From NCBI GenBank assembly GCA_905250885.1, contig CAJNOQ010003014.1, forward strand, positions 1 through 21,759: DNA of 21,759 nucleotides, given 5' to 3'. The notes under the pieces were generated by a model. That model had not been told where the DNA came from and did no database searches. It was given only the letters and a program-made list of their open reading frames with translations. Below, in pieces: positions 18,049-21,759 of the stretch (position 1 is its first letter; each line of letters begins with the position of its first letter). The stretch comes from Didymodactylos carnosus (lineage: Eukaryota; Rotifera; Eurotatoria; Philodinida; Philodinidae). The translations under genes and the position numbers were made by a program.

Positions 18049-18808
18049 CTATGGATAGAGTTGATCTTATTACCAAAATATTCACCATTCATTTCTCAAC
18101 AAAATGGTGTATAGAAGGTGATCCTAAGATTTGAGACGCTGTCTTTATTGAACAAACATCGAAATGTCCGAAAGCTTAAAAAACGTCTTGTAATGATGAA
18201 CTTACCTTATAAGTTACATTGCCAATGCTGAGCATCCGTTTTATTTATTCGCCAAATTGCATATTTGTTTCTATCTTCATATAAATGCTTTTTACCACTA
18301 AGGCCATCATCAATTGAAAATTGCATAATTTTTGATTTAAAGAAGGACGGGTATCACAGCATTTCCATTTTATAGGCTCCGATGAACAATGTGTTGTTCT
18401 AGACGCTTGAATTTGAAGCTTTGAATTTAATCATTAGCCCTTTTCTGAAAAACTGACAACATTTGCATCCTAAGAACACCTCGGAACACTTCGAATTTGG
18501 TTTGTAATACAGAGCTGTATCATCTTATTCTTTCTTCCATTAACAAATGTGATTACCTCAATAATTGACTTGCAATACGAGAGATTTTTTCGTTTATTTT
18601 TTGGCTTACAAAATGGAAAACTGAAAATATATAAAAAGTCAATTAGCTTGCAAACTGGGAAGGTACCCGTGTAGAGCATAAGCAATAACATTTAGACATA
18701 TAACGAAATATAAAAGAATCGGATAAATCGACTTTATTTATATCATTGTACGTTAAAGTCTAGCGTGATCGTATAACTGCATCTTATTGCACAAGAGCAG
18801 TATGCGGA
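18049..18808. other. no supported gene
   Basis: AT-rich sequence. A 73-codon minus-strand frame at 18470-18691 has no recognisable feature. No repeat family or RNA gene was seen. Confidence 0.4.
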
Positions 18809-19191
18809 CGAGGGAAGGCTCCCATGTGCGATCCTCAGTTTCGAATGAGATACATACCAGTCTGTAGAGCTCGACGGGCTGATTACGATAGCATAAAGCA
18901 TTTGTTTCCATGCCTCTTGAAGACCCGGTTTCTGAAAAACCGGGTTTTCAGAAAATCTAAATAATAACCAACTTTCTTAACGAGACATGATTGTAGCGCG
19001 CGCATTTCTGATTAAAATGAGACATCTGCCAGCTCTACACGACCTTTCTTTGCAAAGTTATAGAATTTACAAGAAAGGCCCAGAGCCATGGAGAAAAATG
19101 CTTTATGCCATCGTAATCAGCTCGTCAAGCTTTACAAATTGGTATATATCCCACTCGAAACTGAGAGTCACACTTGGGGACCTTCCCTCGT
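18809..19191. repeat. degenerate foldback, about 108-bp arms
   Basis: Arm 18809-18916 and the inverted arm 19083-19191 share ACGAGGGAAGG, CTCAGTTTCGA, GCTGATTACGAT and GCATAAAGCATTT, roughly four of five positions overall. The spacer holds a separate perfect 9-bp stem (ACCCGGTTT/AAACCGGGT, 18923-18945) that is off-centre, so the spacer may be a later insertion. The 96-codon frame at 18987-19277 crosses the right arm and is not credible. Confidence 0.65.
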
Positions 19192-21210
19192 GGGACAAAG
19201 AGTCGAATAAAAAATCAGAAAATTTCATCAACCTTTATCATTGGGATCTGAACGATAACAGCAATAATTTCCTTTGATTTGTAACGTTACTCCTCAAAAC
19301 ATAATTTCATAATTATCACTTTCTAATTTAGAAAGCCTTGTGCAATCTAGATCCCTCATGTACATAGTGGAACAACTTCCACCTTTCTGATGTAATGGGT
19401 CTTTAGGGAAAGATTTATGATGTGATATTCGAACATTTGAGTTATTTGTAGAGGGTTTTAGCCATGATCAACCATAGCTACAGCAAGACGATTTACTAAA
19501 TGGAGTAATTCACGTACAAAATATGTTTGAATTTTGTTATCTTTGGATGACTATGCAAGCAAACTGCAGAAATTAAAAGAAATATACTATTAGAAAACTC
19601 CGTGTGATTCTGCCACATTGCTTTTGTCAAAGACGTGACTTTATCCATAAGCTTGATTAGAGTAAGAAATTTGATACCTTATGCAAAAACTAAAGCTATG
19701 AAATATGAAATGAACATTAGATATTAGCATCGAATGTCAACATGACTTCACACGCAATGACATTATGAAACCAGACAGAAAGGAGAGAAATAAGAGCGAA
19801 AACACACAGAACATTCATACAAAGAGAAACAGTCACTTCACACGCGCACACCAGTTGGCGTAATGTGTGATATAAACATTGGGAAAAAAATTGGACTTAC
19901 ATCGTTTCTAACTGGATATGTGGTCGTATTTGTCTATTAACTGTAACTGTTCCATACCTAATTGTATCAGATGAAAGCAAAGAACAAGTGATATGACGTA
20001 TAATACTAAACTACAATAAGAAGGCGAGTCCACTAAAAACGCAGACTAAAGGGAAATTTTCATTAGATGGCAAATAGTTGCCCCTTAAAAATTTCGAAAA
20101 CGGCAAGGCGCATGGTACGTCGTAGTCCCTATAGTGGGTTAGATCGAGTTGTCAGTTCTACCTAGCTGTGTCTGACTAGTGATCAACAGTTCGTATCTCT
20201 GGATCTGGTTAGGATGAGTCGTCCTGAGCTATGAACATTAAGATTAAAAAGAAACTATTGAAAGCGGCTCCCACCTCCAGAAAGTTAATTTTTCTTCAAA
20301 AGAGTTTAGTTTCGACATAAATGGAGGATCATATCGCCTAGAATATCTGTTATCAAAAACATTTGTCCGTATCAACAGTTTTTGGAGGATTTTCTTGAAA
20401 TCTGTTTATAGGGGGAGAGTGCATTTTACAGTGCATGATACATCTTCGTAAGCGAGAAAACGGAAAGAATCTTTATCTTTATCGTGTTCCAAGCCCTCCA
20501 CGAATTATCATTTCGCACAAAAGTGAAAAATTTTTCATGTATAGAAAAGCTACGTCTCGTTCGATTGTGGCGATATTACGGCTAAAATACTTAAAAGAAC
20601 GTGATGAATATTCCCACGGCAAAATGACGTTTTCTCAGTCAACACCAAACAATTGTTCTTTCAGTTTACGTGCATACAAAGATGTATCTCACATGCAGAA
20701 TTCGATATGAGATATTAGAAAATTGTCTCGGGACTGCCTAGGTACTGCTGGTATCACAAGAAACGCTTTTTTCTTTGATGTTTATATTAAATGTAATATT
20801 TTTATCTCTTTGTTTCCCCTCCCTTGTTTATTAATGAAGCGTATGAATCAAAACCCAGTGATGTAGTGATACGGCACTATAGAGATGGCAATATTTTCGC
20901 AGTGAAATAGAATCAGTCACTATTGTTGTGCATCATCACAAAGTTAGAGTCGAACCAGGGTATTTTGAATTAGAAATCTACGATACTACTATTGAGCTCA
21001 CTTGCCTAAGAAACTAATGAATAAATCTCATAATCATACTTGCCGGATCAGTCCTTACGAGTTACCACGTGTAAAAATTTCCCACGTGTGGTTACTCGTG
21101 AAACTTCCTAAACCTTTTTTCCTAGTTTCCAAACTGTTTTTAGTTAATACTTCCTCTCGGGGAACAAGATATTCCAGGCATATTCCTACAGAAAATATAT
21201 TCGGTCTACA
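19192..21210. other. no supported gene
   Basis: No recognised coding domain. Frames at 20435-20710 (91 codons, basic, no motif) and 21002-21271 are of chance length; the second runs into the MITE at its end. The sequence is mostly AT-rich with scattered GC-richer patches near 20100-20230. Confidence 0.4.
21066..21088. promoter_or_regulatory. two CACGTG boxes 17 bases apart
   Basis: CACGTG occurs at 21066-21071 and 21083-21088, each with a CCACGTG(T) context, forming an imperfect larger palindrome. CACGTG is the canonical E-box bound by bHLH factors. No promoter or gene start is evident nearby, so function is uncertain. Confidence 0.2.
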
Positions 21211-21474
21211 CCCAAGCAGACAAACTTTTTCGAAAACGTGTTTAAGTTTTTTTCATACTCGAGAACCCTAATTATGGTCCCGTCACTGGTAACGACTATG
21301 AGAAAAACGACCACTTTTTCTCTTTTTTTTATGCATTTACACGCGTTTTTGGCTGAAAACGCGTTTAAACGCACTAGAAGGGNGATTGTCATCCAAACAC
21401 GCCCACTTTTTCTAGATTTTTCGTCTTTTTTTGGTGCGCTTAAACGCGTTTTCGAAAAAGTTTGTGTGCTTGGG
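21211..21474. mobile_element. MITE-like element, 264 bp, 36-bp inverted ends
   Basis: CCCAAGCAGACAAACTTTTT at 21211 is mirrored ending at 21474. The 36-base arms (21211-21246 and 21439-21474) differ at two positions (GAC/CAC and ACGTG/ACGCG). The interior repeats the word AAAACGCGTTTAA in both orientations (21340-21370 and 21441-21452) and contains the only N of the window at 21383. No protein and no clear target duplication. High arm identity suggests a young copy. Confidence 0.75.
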
Positions 21475-21759
21475 CAGTAAAAAAGGTTTCATTGGCGAAC
21501 ACGCGTCAGAATGTCCAGAACGAATTTTATTATAAAAGGTAGCACTTCACATTAATCATATGGGCACATTAGGGTAGCCGTCAAAAGTCGCATCGGTGAA
21601 TTTATTCATCGGTTGATTGGAAACAAAATTGAGAATAGTATTATTCAATATGCCTGAGAAAAAGAATATGGAACTATCGTATAACAGAATGACGATGTAT
21701 GTATATATTCTTTTCTGTACTATACTTGACTGGATGTTTTTTTTCTTTCTATGCACACT
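21475..21759. other. no supported gene to right edge
   Basis: AT-rich sequence. A 66-codon minus-strand frame (21556-21756) has no recognisable motif. Confidence 0.4.

Noticed and set aside
19440..19560. Minus-strand residues loosely like a retroelement polyprotein end (LVNRLAVAM)
   Set aside because: Only a few residues agree and stops interrupt both sides.
20945..20960. TCGAACC, a reverse-strand B-box-like word
   Set aside because: No pairing T stem, acceptor stem or anticodon arm can be found around it.

Overview
The window looks like AT-rich nuclear DNA from a metazoan, most likely an invertebrate, though I cannot name the lineage. There are no operon-like runs of genes, no long open frames and no Shine-Dalgarno-spaced genes. 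What can be recognised are decayed transposable elements: a LINE with an apurinic-type endonuclease, hAT-type elements with 8-bp target duplications, several MITE-like and foldback elements, and a tRNA-like pol III unit. One ambiguous base (N, at 21383) points to a draft assembly.

Layout. Positions 1-3240 hold the few coding candidates. A reading frame runs in from the left edge and stops at 211. A possible tiny first exon ends in a consensus splice donor at 426. A 143-residue minus-strand frame (1578-2009) has a CCHC zinc knuckle, and a second, weaker minus-strand frame lies at 2662-2892. Between the two minus-strand frames is a GC-richer patch that could be a promoter. Positions 3244-4098 are a broken LINE endonuclease domain, with the 3' end of another LINE copy apparently inserted in its middle. 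Positions 5294-5652 carry three copies of a 16-base motif about 170 bases apart. Positions 8033-8888 are an element with about 80-bp inverted ends that encloses a 91-codon frame.

From 10.9 to 19.2 kb the window is dense in inverted-repeat DNA: two long hairpins back to back (11328-11831), a 351-bp hAT-like element with its target duplication (11960-12310), a small MITE directly beside it (12319-12561), a tRNA-Met-like minus-strand unit (12837-12916), a 796-bp hAT-like element with a perfect 8-bp duplication (13147-13942), a hairpin related to one at 11.6 kb (14545-14832), an 831-bp element (15513-16343), a 579-bp foldback built from a GCAAAATTCTG word (17470-18048), and a degenerate foldback (18809-19191). 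A last MITE lies at 21211-21474.

I see no convincing complete cellular gene other than possibly the CCHC frame, and no cooperating gene set. The most unusual content is the clustering and relatedness of the long foldbacks, which could form double-stranded RNA if transcribed. That role is inference.
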